In this document: piece by piece, positions 9,074 to 19,212 of the stretch
How the letters are laid out: each line of letters begins with the position of its first letter
Numbering within the stretch: the stretch's first letter is position 1
Source: Branchiostoma floridae
Taxonomy: Eukaryota > Chordata > Leptocardii > Amphioxiformes > Branchiostomatidae
Length of the DNA: 36,797 nucleotides
NCBI RefSeq assembly: GCF_000003815.2
Contig: NC_049997.1
Span: 10,677,705-10,714,501 of the forward strand
Direction of reading: 5' to 3'
Translations under genes and position numbers: made by a program
Notes under the pieces: generated by a model
The model's input: only the letters and a program-made list of their open reading frames with translations
The model's database searches: none
What the model was told of the DNA's origin: nothing

Positions 9074-9528
9074 GTTCACACGTTGTTTTGCAACAATGTC
9101 AGTTCGCAACCGTCAGTTCGCAACAAGGCAAGTCTTTTCGCAACAAGGTACAAGTCGTTTCGCAACATTTGTATGTTATTGATATTGATAGCCTAATAGT
9201 TGTAGAAATCGTATTCCTAACATGATTGTACTCCTTCCGCGTAAAAATCTTCCCGGGTGCGATCGCTCGAAAGACGACCCCGGCGGCAGAGGAACATGGG
9301 CCGCGTGGACCTGACAGCCCGAAGATTTTCATACGCCGGGCGGTACAGTTTCATACGCAACGTGCACAGGTAGGAGTATAATTATGTTAGGAATACGATT
9401 TCTAATACTATTAGGCTATCAAGATTAATAACATTCAAATGTTGCGAAACGACTTGTACCTTGTTGCGAAAAGACTAGATAGTTGCGAACTGACGATTGC
9501 GAACTGACATTGTTGCGAAACAACCTGT
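9074..9528. mobile_element. 455-bp element with about 165-bp inverted arms and TTCGCAAC motifs
   Basis: The left arm (9074-9235) and right arm (about 9365-9528) are inverted copies at roughly 90 percent by eye. The left arm carries TTCGCAAC at 9103, 9117, 9137 and 9159. The right arm carries the complement GTTGCGAA at 9441, 9463, 9482 and 9512, plus a variant near 9495. The centre (9236-9364) is GC-richer. It has no coding capacity and is flanked by exact 12-bp direct repeats. The superfamily is unknown to me. Confidence 0.8.
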
Positions 9529-9540
9529 TATTACTGTCGC

Positions 9541-10414
9541 AATGATGTCACCCGAGTTAGCGCTGATTGGAAGACGCCCAATGCCTTGACCGTTGCGATT
9601 TAGCCCCGCCTATTGCAAGCTTCTAACAATTTAGCCGTCGGCTGCGAGGTGAGTAGTCGACCCACCCAATAATTAAAGAAATCCTCTCTCAAACCATCGA
9701 CAACAGTGCGCACTATGTTCATTAAATACTACCCAAAGGAACACAAACTTTGAAGCTCTGCGGATTTACGAAGTGCTGTCACTGCAGAAAGAGATTTGAC
9801 TCTCCCTTGAAGCTCTTTACTCTTGTGCGTCAATAGCAAATTTCGTCCTCAAGTGTCAAGTTCAAAGGCTTTCCTGTCATTAGTAGGGAATTACTAATTA
9901 TTGCTTTGACGGCAGGGCCTTTAATTATAAATCACTTACTGTTGGGAACAGCTTGAAGATAAGCTGGTTATATGAATCCAAGAACACTGAGGGAATGAAA
10001 GCATTGTTGTAAAATCTAATACCATAATCTTGGGCATGCATCAGTATCAGATATTCTTTGATGTTGTTATTGAGCAGGAATTAAATGTAATACAAAAGAG
10101 ATCCAACGTACTCACCAGAAACTGCAGTGTCCACCGATAAAGGCGTTTACTGGTTCAATAATATGTCACACAGTCTTAGACTTATAACCTTGCAAAATTT
10201 ACAAGGGAAACCCTTAATCGTTAAAGACAGAGGCCTTAGCTTTATCAGCTTTATGAGCTTTTTTTCCCCATTTTTTTTTCTATTCTGTACATCAGACCAT
10301 GTTTTATAACTTCTGCGTCAGAAACATAAGTATCCTGAGCATGTACCAAGAGAGTTCACTGGTCAGTAATCTTTCAAAGAGTTTTAGTGGCCTTATTATG
10401 GCCTTAAACCGACC
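9541..10414. other. no gene seen
   Basis: There is a short GC-richer patch at 9545-9660 with gattgg, ccccgcc and a gaggtgagt donor-like string, but no reading frame. The rest is AT-rich without visible structure. Confidence 0.6.
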
Positions 10415-10564
10415 CAAATATGTCTTCTTCTGCGTTCATTACTAGCCTTGGTACCATCCTTCGTAGTTGTTGCTAGCTCTCATTTTTCATTTGCTTACCA
10501 ACGACGGTAACTGTAGAAGATGGCATCCGGGGTAGAAAATGAAGTCTGAGGAAGACATATTGCA
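10415..10564. mobile_element. fold-back MITE of about 150 bp
   Basis: The left arm (aatatgtcttcttctg, 10417 on) and right arm (gaggaagacatatt, ending 10562) pair, and pairing continues inward through ttcatt, cta and ccatc blocks. No clear target duplication is seen. Confidence 0.65.
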
Positions 10565-10649
10565 TGCTAGTTTATTACTAGCGCTAGTCTTGATCAGTAA
10601 TGACTACTAGCTGCTAATATTGATTTGGAAATGTGTAACAAATAATATA

Positions 10650-10808
10650 CAGTAGAAGCCGTTTAGTTGCACACCCAATTTGCCAGTGCATTTCGTGCAA
10701 TTATCCGAATGGATAAAGCTGGACCGCACCGCAATGGAATTTTGGGATTTCGTGCAATTAACCAGAAGTGTGCGATTATCCGTTGTGCCAATTAACTGGC
10801 TACTACTG
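10650..10808. mobile_element. pogo/Tigger-like TA MITE, 159 bp
   Basis: The ends are CAGTAGAAGCCGTTTAGTTG and an inverted partner ending GGCTACTACTG. TA flanks both sides (10648-10649, 10809-10810). CAGT ends with a TA target site fit the pogo/Tigger branch of Tc1/mariner. A second, left-end copy lies at 11934. Confidence 0.78.
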
Positions 10809-10810
10809 TA

Positions 10811-11476
10811 CGTACTTGTATATGATACAAAATGAGGACCTGGCTCAATGGTCTAGCGCCACGACTAAGTTTTTCTCCCTATTATTATAATATTTCCTCG
10901 GTGAGTCTGTCCTTCTTCAACAAAATTGGTTCTTTCCTTAATTAGATAATTGTATCAAATTATCGTACTGTGTTGGAAAGAACAGCATTTGCTTCACAGA
11001 GTGTCACGAAAACTTGTCAAGAGAGTAATATTTGTCTGGTGGGTTGACAACAAAATTTGTTCTTTAATAGAATGGTTATATTAATGTGTTTAGAGAAGAT
11101 TAAAGGAGGTGTCATTTCCTCAATATGAAAAATGCTGTACCCAGTAATACTACCTCTTACGTTCGCTTGAGTGTTGGTTGACAATTATAGAAGACGGTGT
11201 TCCTTGCTTAGAGAGGATCAACAAGACCTTATATATAATTACTTCGTCAATGACAAGATGCATTAAGAAAAAAATTTAGAAGGTGAACAAGAAAATACTA
11301 CCTTCGTGGCTTGTTGGTAACGCACATTGAGCCTTCGATATTGGTCCTAAATTGAAATATTATCTCAGATAATCTTGCTTTACACGAAATGCTACCTTGT
11401 ATGATATCACTCCAATATCTTTCATTACAATTTACTATACTACATTTCAAAATTATTTTGCTCATCTTTACGAATA
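10811..11476. other. no gene seen
   Basis: AT-rich sequence without a repeat or frame that I can support. Confidence 0.65.
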
Positions 11477-11480
11477 TTAA

Positions 11481-11656
11481 CCCTATCCAGACCGGGAGGG
11501 AGGGGGCTAAAAGTGCATACGGCAACTTTGACGTCGTATAGCTCCCAAACGGCATGTGCTAGAACAACCAAACTTGGTGACTTTTCCTTGAATATTGTTG
11601 CCAACGAATGAGTCCCCCCTCCAGTCCAGGGAATGCCAAAAAAGCCCAGTCTGGAT
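11481..11656. mobile_element. piggyBac-like TTAA MITE, about 180 bp
   Basis: The left end is TTAA (11477-11480) then CCCTATCCAGACCGGGAGGG. The right end is CCCAGTCTGGATAGGG then TTGA, so the terminal repeats are inverted and the target site is TTAA with one change on the right. TTAA plus CCCT ends fit piggyBac, an inference. A partial copy is in the SLC5-like gene intron at 5127-5265. Confidence 0.7.
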
Positions 11657-11661
11657 AGGGT

Positions 11662-11716
11662 TGAAAGATAAGCAAAGTGAGTACATACGGGTTGTGAAAA
11701 ACTGGTTCTCCTATAT
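11662..11716. repeat. diverged arm of the MITE at 2916-3189
   Basis: It is similar to 3129-3189 in the same orientation (gataagcaaagtgagtac versus cgtaagcaatgtaagtac, then ggttgtg and tcctatat). It directly abuts the preceding TTAA element. Confidence 0.5.
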
Positions 11717-11933
11717 CCCGGTGTAACATTTCTTCCTGACATACCTAACTCTACATAAACGGATTAGCACAAGATGATAGTTCCATGATAACAAAACACT
11801 CGTGGGGAAAGTGTGACGAATGGCCGAAAGGCCATGCTAGCACCTACGGTATCCAGAATTCGGGGTTAAGATTCCTGGCATTCTTGGCAAGACATTGTGT
11901 CCTTGGAAAAAACCATGAGACGATTTCCAAATA

Positions 11934-12005
11934 CAGTAGTAGCCGTTTAATTGCACACCCCATTTGCCAGCGTATTTCGTGCAATTATCCGAGTGGTGGA
12001 ATAAT
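11934..12005. mobile_element. left end of a second pogo/Tigger-like copy
   Basis: CAGTAGTAGCCGTTTAATTG after TA at 11932-11933 matches the element at 10650, with cgtgcaattatccga shared. No right end was found. Similarity stops near 12000, so this is either truncated or a longer relative. Sequence 12006-12301 shows nothing else. Confidence 0.68.
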
Positions 12006-12303
12006 GCGTGACTCGCCTCATAGCGGCGCGGATCAAACAATCAGAGCAGAAGTCATCAAGTTCCAGTTCGGGACACTGCGCATGCGGTGTACATCAAACT
12101 TTGCACAGTCGACCTAGATATTTACATTGCCGTCCATCCATCCTTGATGAACTTTGACCTGTCTTTTATCCAGGGATTAGCTAGGACGACCGAAACTCCC
12201 GTCAAAAAAAATCAATGATCCACTGAGTACGATGTACCGGATGTAAAATAAAGATGCTGCTTTCAGCCAGAAGCCGATGAGTCGTTCCAATAGAGATTAT
12301 ATA

Positions 12304-12510
12304 CTGTAAATGCAGAAATGTTCGCGGTGGATTAATGTTCGCGGTTTTCTCGGTGACCACTTCACCGCGAACTTTAAACCACCGCGAACATTTTTCTATT
12401 ATGGTATTAGACTGCAGTCTATGGTGTTACCGCGAAATTAAAGCCACCGCGAAAAGTCCTTTTCCCGCTACCGCAGAATTAAATCCCCGCGAACTTAAAT
12501 ACACTTACAG
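12304..12510 (+). mobile_element. CGCGG-rich TA MITE, copy 1
   Basis: This 207-bp element has ends CTGTAAATGCAGAAATGTTC and ...CACTTACAG with TA on both sides. Inside are four to five blocks of the type ttcgcggtgg/ccaccgcgaa arranged as an inner inverted repeat. Related copies are at 27872-28056 (opposite orientation) and 35662-35869. TA target and short ends suggest a Tc1/mariner-driven MITE. Confidence 0.8.
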
Positions 12511-12512
12511 TA

Positions 12513-13330
12513 CGTAGATTTACCAGTATATCTTATTTTACTGGAGAATGAGACCCCGAAGCGACCTATAAGTGACCATACATTTGATCCGTGAACGACA
12601 CTCATAAATAAAGAGATTTTTTTGGCGTTTTGTGTGTTTACATATTACTTTTCTTTCATAATACTTTTACATTATGTTTTACATAGTATTATTACTTTTA
12701 CCAGTTGTAAATCTATGAACATGTCTTTTCTGTGTATGTTATGTTTCTATGCTTTGTGTATGTTTGTCTAGTTATGTTTGTTGATAAGGACCACAAGAAG
12801 AGTAGCTACAATGTACTTGACGGAATGTACTATTGTTGAGCTAACTGTGGATTCGAATGAGCTCAAACCCATAACGTCATTTCGTAAAGTTTATTTTGGG
12901 TATGAAGCGTTGCGGCGTTTGTTTCTAACATGGGCGTTTATTTCTAACATGGCTGACTTGTAGGAGTCGGTGGTCGGACTGAACTATTAGAACTTAGAAT
13001 AGGGGTGACAGTCTAACCAAATATGACGTAAACCAGCATAGGTGGTGATGAGCTAATGGAAGCTTCCAAACCGCACAGATTGTTTCTATTCGCAAGAACG
13101 CACCGACCACAGCCCGTGAGTCAGTCCATTAGGCACTATCGATTTCTTCAATTGTTTCCTCTGATTTCATTCGGCTTCGTTCAGAAGAAGACATCAATAG
13201 TTCAAGCATTTCTCTCAAGCGATGGAGGCTGTGGCAAAGACAGAGAACCCCATCATTGTAGGTCAAGGAAGAATTTAAATCCTTGAAGATCACTCTACAA
13301 ACTAAGGCGAAGGGATAGACTGAAGAGAGT
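12513..13330. other. no gene seen
   Basis: AT-rich, with open frames at 12778-12963 and 13056-13286 that match nothing I know and show no splice context. Confidence 0.6.
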
Positions 13331-14775
13331 CACACGATCGGGCTGAACTATAGCCCTTAAGCTGACCTATAAAGAAATCCGTCCTTAACAACCATAAAGG
13401 TGATGATACGTTCCAATTAGACCATCTCAGCGTCTTCTACAATTAAGAAACCCTTTGAGGATTCTAAATCGTAATGAATGGAGAAACAGTTTGGGCTCAT
13501 ACTACAGAGCGTATCAGCTTTCATAGATAGACGATACATGTGTTAGCCTTAGGATATGTAATCGGGTGTATTCTACCGTTTTTATGTAACGCCAGTTCAC
13601 CAGTTTTTCCGTTAGGTAACCTAGATAACGTTGTTTTAAAAAGCTGGGTCTACAGAGATTTCAGGTCAACGACGTGGGTTTCAAATGTTAACATTTTCAA
13701 GATATTACAATGAGAAACTACCTTCCATCGATTAACGATCCCCAAATACCCTATTTTTAAATGCAACGGATATAAGTTACCCTACGGATAAAGGTAAACC
13801 AACGTTAACGCATCTGTGTATGCATCAAAGGACACTTGAAAAACAGCATGAATTCACTGCTAAGATGAGGAAATGAAATGAAAATGCAACGAGATTTGAA
13901 AGGAGATCTGATTTTTGCCAGGTATATATTTTTGAGCAGTTCGGATTTGGACTAGCAAATTTTGCCAACACGAGCTGCCGAAAGACCAAAGCTACATCTC
14001 TTCTCCATTGACCCCAAACCTATCTGCAACCTGAAAAGCAAGACAACAGCATTTCCGTAGAAGAATATACGCCCTAAAGCAGCTGGATATGATTTTGGAA
14101 ACGGTCAGACGTTTTAGATTCTATTAGTTTCCGCTATCTTTCGTCAGTGACACTGAAGTGATCTGGGAGAAAGTAGTCTTTTATACCCTAAATGATAGAA
14201 GAATAAATATGAATAAAAACAGATATCAGTACCAAGGAAAGCCGCCTGGGGGCCCAAAGACAAGACTGTACCAATCCTGACATTGAATTTGCCAAGGCAT
14301 GGCCTCACTATACTTGGTTAAGAAAACATTCCACCATTTTCGATAGAAGTCAGTTTCATTAGCGTATTTACAAGTTTTGTATTTTGAATAATTTCAGGCC
14401 ATGTTCCACAGATTCTGAGCCATTTCGTAGGATTTTCATTTCAGAAATGGCTTCACAATTTTCTCCCTTTGCAACCTAAGCTCGTAATCAGGTCACCAAT
14501 TACAGTTTAATGACCATGTAGTTTGGCCGCTTTAGAATTCTTTCACGGGTTCTGCTTATGTAACTTGTACAATTAGGTCATCAGGCCGTGTGTCTGACGT
14601 TATTGTCTCGCACGCGCTTTTGTGAAACCCTCCATTCATTAGGTTTTAGAATCCTCAAAGGGTTTCTTAATTGTAGAAGACGCTGAGATGGTCTAATTGG
14701 AACGTATCATCACCTTTATGGTTGTGAAGGACGGATTTCTTTATAGGCCAGCTTAAGGGCCATAGTCCAGCCGGA
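13331..14775. mobile_element. 1.4-kb element with about 150-bp inverted ends
   Basis: 13331-13492 and 14615-14775 are inverted copies, sharing aaagaaatccgtcctt, ggtgatgatacgttcc, tcagcgtcttctacaat and accctttgaggattcta. No long reading frame lies between them. Its interior holds another MITE (13584-13807). The right arm recurs in direct orientation at 16297-16409 as part of a tandem duplication. Confidence 0.75.
13584..13807. mobile_element. MITE of the GTTCACC family, nested copy
   Basis: The left end is taacgccaGTTCACC and then ggtaacctagata. The right end is ggatataagttacc then cggataaaggtaaacc. Both match the better-preserved copy at 31999-32195. It sits inside the 13331-14775 element. 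Confidence 0.6.
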
Positions 14776-14923
14776 ACGTATGAATGTCTGTTGTGTAAAA
14801 ATAGTAGGTTAAGAGTGGACTCTCACTGCACTTGGGGCACCGGTGCCGAGTTCGTTCACTGCGGCAATGTTTTGCTATTTTTGCAGATTTTGTACAATCT
14901 AGATATTGCGTAAATCGTAAAAG

Positions 14924-16040
14924 GCTCGTTCTCATTTAAATGTCGAAATGCTGTCGCCTGACTTTACGCCTTGATATGGAGCAAATTATAGACAACATCA
15001 CTGGTTCCTTCATTTTTCCACAAGCCCAGTAATTATTTACAAAAGATGCACCACAACATTCATATAGGTTGATGGGTTAGAAGATTAATATAGCCACGGG
15101 TGGGATTTCACATCCTAAAAAATGGCTGTCGCCTGAGAAGAAACGATGAATTCAAATAGTAGCCAAAAATGTAACAATTCAGTTCCCGGAATGATTGTTC
15201 TGTAAACTACCCAGGCCCTCTGACCGATCACGTCAGATCGCTCCTGTCACTGATCTTGGAGGCTGTGTGAGGTGGTTTATGCCTGTCGCCAGATTCTGTA
15301 ACAAACGTTACCACCGCTAGGACGATGGTTGCCACGGTTATTTTATGCACGTATAAGACTAGAAATGACCGTTTTTGTGACGCTGTACAGTTTTTCTGGC
15401 TTTCTTAAGAAACAAGAAAGGGTTGATGACTGTCATTTGTATCCCACCTTGCTTAACAAAATGTTGTACAGAAATGACTGTAACAAACGTTACCATTGTT
15501 CGATGCTGTCTAAGCTTTCTATTTGACCTGGTGTAAAAAAGCTTCCCACTTTTCAAATGTCCCTATGGACATCCACTTATACCTAATGATGTAGTCAATA
15601 AGGTAAGTCCTTTCGAAGAAAACAGGGTAAAGTTTACCGTTGTAACAAACGTTACCGGTAACGTTTGTTACATGTCCTGTGTCAGGAGGCGCGAGACTGA
15701 TGTGGGTTTTTAACTCTTTTTAATCCATGAAACTGCTACATCTGACTCAGAGCCGGACCTCTCCCTGTCCCTGGCTATCCCTGAGTGCCTTCCCCCTCTG
15801 CATCTCTAGGTCTAAGTAGGTCATCTGTGGGCCAGACTAAGTACATGCATGTGGCCCCGTCACACATCATCACACCCTGTAATGCATTACCAGTGGGACC
15901 GAAAATAATAAGTTGCCATTTTTTGGCTATGGTTAAAAGAGGAATTTTCCCAAACAACCAAGTAGTTTTCAGTGAAAATAAAGCCGATTTATTTTTCGAC
16001 CAAAAAAATGCCATTTTCGACATTTCAATGAGAACGAGTG
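14924..16040. mobile_element. 1,117-bp nested element with CTCGTTCTCATT inverted ends
   Basis: The left end is CTCGTTCTCATTTAAATGTC and the right end the complement of CTCGTTCTCATTGAAATGTC. AAAAG (14919-14923 and 16041-16045) flanks both sides, and comparison with unit 2 shows one undivided site there. Inside are TGTAACAAACGTTACC at 15297, 15479 and 15641, an inverted copy at 15657, and repeated ctgtcgcc. No transposase frame is visible, so it is non-autonomous. Confidence 0.78.
15641..15672. repeat. perfect 32-bp palindrome
   Basis: TGTAACAAACGTTACC is followed directly by its exact reverse complement, with no spacer. The same 16-mer stands alone at 15297-15312 and 15479-15494. It may be a transposase or host-factor binding site within the nested element. 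Confidence 0.9.
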
Positions 16041-16296
16041 AAAAGTATGACTTTAATAGAAGACGAGAACATACACAAAACGTTACAAGAAATCGTTCTT
16101 TATGTCATAAATTCGCTGAGTAATCTTTCGAACACGGCAGTGCCTCACCGGTGCCCCAAGTGCAGTGAGATACCACCTTAACAGCTATCCCAACACTTCT
16201 ACCAATAGTGTAGAACCCGTAGTTTTGGAAAGTTTTTTAGTGTTACTTTGTCAGTTGAAAGGCGTCTTTGTGCGCCTGAGAAACCCCTAATTCTTA

Positions 16297-16790
16297 ATTG
16301 TAGAAGACGCTGAGATGGTCTAATTGGAACGTATCATCACCTTTATGGTTGTGAAGGACGGATGTCTTTATAGGTCAGCTTAAGGGCCTTAGTTCGGCCG
16401 GATCCTGTGAATGTCTGTTGTGTAAAAAAAAGTAGGTTGAAGGTGGACTCTCACTGCACTTGGGGCACTGGTGTGGCACTGTTGAGTTCATTCACTGCGA
16501 CAATGTTTTGCTATTTTCGCAGATTTTTGTATAATCTAGATATTGCGTAAATCGTAAAGGTATGACTTAGAAGACAAGAACATAGACAAAACGTTACGAA
16601 AAAAATCGTTCTTTATCTCCAAAATTCGTTGAGTAATCTTTCGAACACGGCAGTGCCTCACCGGTGCCCCAAGTGCAGTGAGATACCACCTTAACAGCTA
16701 TCCCAACACTTCTACCAATAGTGTACAACCTGCTGTGTAACTTTTGGAAAGTTTTTTTAGAGTTACTCTGCCAGTTGAAAAAAGGCATGA
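16297..16790. repeat. tandem duplication, unit 2 (intact)
   Basis: About 494 bases contain a copy of the 14660-14775 arm (16297-16409), then a complete 250-bp TTAA MITE (16441-16690), then a tail ending ccagttgaaaa. It is collinear with unit 1 at 14660-16268. Confidence 0.82.
16441..16690. mobile_element. TTAA MITE, intact 250-bp copy
   Basis: The left end is aggtggactctcactgcact after TTGA (16437-16440). The right end is gtgcagtgagataccacc before TTAA (16691-16694). It is the uninterrupted counterpart of 14813-16177. Confidence 0.75.
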
Positions 16791-17190
16791 AAAGAAAGAC
16801 AAATGTCCACACCCTCTCATATATTTTCCTTTGAATGGGTCCATAAACTATCTTCTTGGCTTGTGGGTCCTTTCATTTGTCTCGATCTTTTCTACTATTC
16901 GTAGCTGGCGCCACTCTGGTGACCTGTAGGCTGTGTCTATTCATTTAGCCTCCTGAAACGCTGTTAACCACCTTGTCGGCTGTCTTTGACATGCTAATTT
17001 AGTTGTGGAGACTTCCTTAACACGACTAGACGCTGGCGGTAACATGAACACCTGTCGTTAACAGATAATGGTTTTGTTCGCCACCGATCAATCAACTGCT
17101 GGACACAAAAGACGATAATTGTTGTCTGGAAGAGTTGTGGCATATTTCTCATATCTTACGGCAACCTGAGGTTCCTTAGGTTAGGTGGTT
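16791..17190. other. no gene seen
   Basis: I see no repeat or frame that can be supported between the nested block and the next tandem duplication. Confidence 0.6.
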
Positions 17191-17555
17191 TGTCATATAC
17201 TATTTTTTGTGCTGACATATAAATGCCAATGGTCTAGGTAAAGTTTAAGCACTATAGCTAATAGAAGTGTGTGTCAAGGACGATCGGAGTATTTTAAAGT
17301 CTTATATAAGAAAACTTTTTCTTTCTTGGAAGACTTATTACTGAGAACTGCACACTGCTGTGGCATGGCTAAAGTGTCATGTATTATTTTTGTGCTGACA
17401 AGTATCAATGCCAAGGGTCTAGGTAAAGTTTGAGTACTAATATAAGTGTGTGTCAAAGACAATCGAAGTATTTTTGAAGTCTTATATAAGAAAACTTTTT
17501 CTTTTGTTGGAAGACTTACTGAGAACTGCACACTGCTGTTGCATGACTAAAGCTG
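17191..17555. repeat. tandem duplication, about 184-bp units
   Basis: The units start at tgtcatatac (17191) and tgtcatgtat (17375). Shared blocks are gtctaggtaaagttt, aagtgtgtgtcaa, cttatataagaaaacttttt and ctgagaactgcacactgctg. Divergence is roughly one base in ten. Confidence 0.85.
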
Positions 17556-17582
17556 TCTGGGACACATGACGCATAAAATGCT

Positions 17583-17934
17583 GCCTTCCTTCTATACTTC
17601 CTTCATTTTTCATTTCTTCCTTTTCCTCCATTCCTTCTTATTCTTTCTTCCTTCTTTCTTTCCTTCTTTCTTTCCTTCCTTCCTTTCTTCCTTCCTTCCT
17701 TCTTTCCTTCCTTCCTTCCTTCCTTCCTTCCTTCCTTCCTTCCTTCCTTCCTTCCTTCCTTCCTTTCTTCCTTCCTTCTTTCCTTCCTTCCTTCCTTCCT
17801 TCCTTCCTTCCTTTTCTTCCTTCCTTCCTTCCTTCCTTCCTTCCTTCCTTCCTTCCTTCCTTCCTTCCTTCCTTCCTTCCTTCCTTCCTTCCTTCCTTTC
17901 TTCCTTCCTTTCTTCCTTCCTTCCTTCCTTCCTT
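17583..17934. repeat. TTCC tetranucleotide microsatellite, about 350 bp
   Basis: A long (CTTC)n run with scattered TTTC and TTC variants. It opens spurious Ser/Phe/Leu/Pro-rich frames on + and Arg/Lys/Glu/Gly-rich frames on -, none of which is a gene. Confidence 0.97.
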
Positions 17935-18289
17935 GTTCTCGAAGAAGAAACGAAATTAAGGTCTCCTTGAATTCCATCCGTATAAGTCAATGGTGGAGAT
18001 GGTTGGTCAGCCTGAGCCAGGGAGGGGGACGGGACGGTATCAATGTGTTAAAGCTCGGGGTGCCTAGTTGGTCAGCTATAATTAAGTCTTTGTGCTATCT
18101 TTATCAAGTCGTGGGCACTCCCCAGGTCGTGTATAGTCTTGTCGTCTGCTTCCGATTCGCTTGCGTCAGACCATAAATTCTCGCTGTACTCTTTTGTAAG
18201 GTGTTGTTCTCCCAGGGAGCGACGCACCATTTCGTTCGGCCACAACAAGTCATATTCCTTAGCAAGTTCATCGGTGTTGGTAAATGACA
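17935..18289. other. no gene seen
   Basis: Between the microsatellite and the fold-back I see only weak overlapping frames on both strands. Confidence 0.6.
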
Positions 18290-18290
18290 T

Positions 18291-18629
18291 TGTGGAAAAA
18301 AAACTTTACGTAACCAACACCAAGTTTGATTGTCAGCCTTGTTCACGGAATGGACCCGTCTGCTGTAGCTTTCGGACGTGACGTCAGGGACACCGAATTA
18401 CATCCGACTGGTGTAAATGCCAGAAAACCTGTGCTTATGACGCGCCCACCGTCCATCGCTGAACATGGGGGGCGACACAGGTTATCTGGCATGTACGACC
18501 CTCTGCTGCAGTCGTGTGTCCCTGACGTCACGTCTGGAAGCTACAGAAGATGGGTCCATTCCGTGAACAAGGCTGACGGAGTCGGCTGAAAACTTGGTGT
18601 TGGTTACGTAAAGTTTAGTTTTTTCCACA
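18291..18629. mobile_element. fold-back MITE, about 340 bp, long inverted arms
   Basis: The ends are TGTGGAAAA...CTTTACGTAACC and GGTTACGTAAAG...TTTTCCACA. The arms continue with caccaagttt, cagccttgttcacggaatgg, gtgacgtcagggacac and, near the centre, atgccagaaaacctgtg/cacaggttatctggcat. Almost the whole element can form one hairpin. No clean target duplication is seen. Confidence 0.82.
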
Positions 18630-19109
18630 AGTCATAGTCCTCCTCGGACCAAGAAAGACCATCGTTTCGACACATTGGTCACTAGTATTGAGCCGTGCAG
18701 ATAATACATGCATTTAGTTAGTAGTGATTGTCTTTTGTAAATTTTATGGGCGTATTGCCTGGTAATGTAATTGTTATATTTCAACCAGTGTTAAACTCTC
18801 AAACAACATGTAATCATGCGTTTTGTGAACTGTAACCAATTTTACTGACTCAGAGGATTTTATGGAAAGTAATCTGTTGGTACTTTATATGTGGAATTTA
18901 AAATTTCACTTGCCAAGCCAGGATTAATAAAGCTGGTTCTGAAAAAAAATCTGAATCCGATCTTCCCATGGCCCAACTTGATAGTCGCCATGAGTTGGTC
19001 GTGATGTGAGACAAAGGAAAACGTACTGTAGGACAGCACGAGGCTTTGAGAGAAGATGGGACACAAAGGCTGGAGCCTGACATTGTGCTGGGTGGAAGTG
19101 GCCAGGAGA
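18630..19109. other. no gene seen
   Basis: Only short frames on the minus strand (18860-19124) without family resemblance. Confidence 0.6.
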
Positions 19110-19205
19110 GAAGTGACCACTCACTGGTCAGCTTTGGACCCCGTTGTTGGGGCAGGTCTTTTTGGGCAAGACCAATCAGCTAAATTGAACAAGTTTTCTT
19201 CGTTA
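19110..19205. repeat. direct repeat, copy 1 (partner 19634-19730)
   Basis: It shares tgaccactcactggtcagct, ccccgttgttggggcaggtc and gcaagaccaatca with the partner. The two copies bracket the hAT-like element. Confidence 0.85.
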
Positions 19206-19212
19206 CGCAATA

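Larger units (their letters stand above)
14813..16177. mobile_element. TTAA-flanked MITE split by a later insertion
   Basis: The left TTAA is at 14809-14812 and the right TTAA at 16178-16181. The ends pair as GTGGACTCTCACTGCACTTG and its complement (ccaagtgcagtgagataccac), continuing into GGGGCACCGGTG. An intact 250-bp relative is in unit 2 at 16441-16690, a short fold-back form at 20605-20726, and a LINE-split form at 23117-24820. TTAA with GG-starting ends suggests Kolobok, but this is uncertain. Confidence 0.75.
14660..16268. repeat. tandem duplication, unit 1 (disrupted)
   Basis: 14660-14923 and 16041-16268 together align end to end with unit 2 at 16297-16790. Removing the 1,117-bp insert (14924-16040) leaves about 492 bases against about 494 in unit 2. 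Shared landmarks include aattgtagaagacgctgag, tgaatgtctgttgtgtaaaa, atattgcgtaaatcgtaaa and cccaacacttctaccaatag. Confidence 0.82.

Noticed and set aside
9545-9660. Promoter or CpG-rich first exon
   Set aside because: It has gattgg and ccccgcc strings only, with no TATA or initiator pattern and no downstream reading frame.
15785-16123. 112-codon frame inside the nested 13.3-16.8 kb block
   Set aside because: It crosses the boundary of the nested element at 16040 and has no transposase motif.
17566-17990. Ser/Phe/Pro-rich and Arg/Lys/Glu-rich open frames of 124-134 codons on both strands
   Set aside because: They are produced by the TTCC microsatellite and have no other support.
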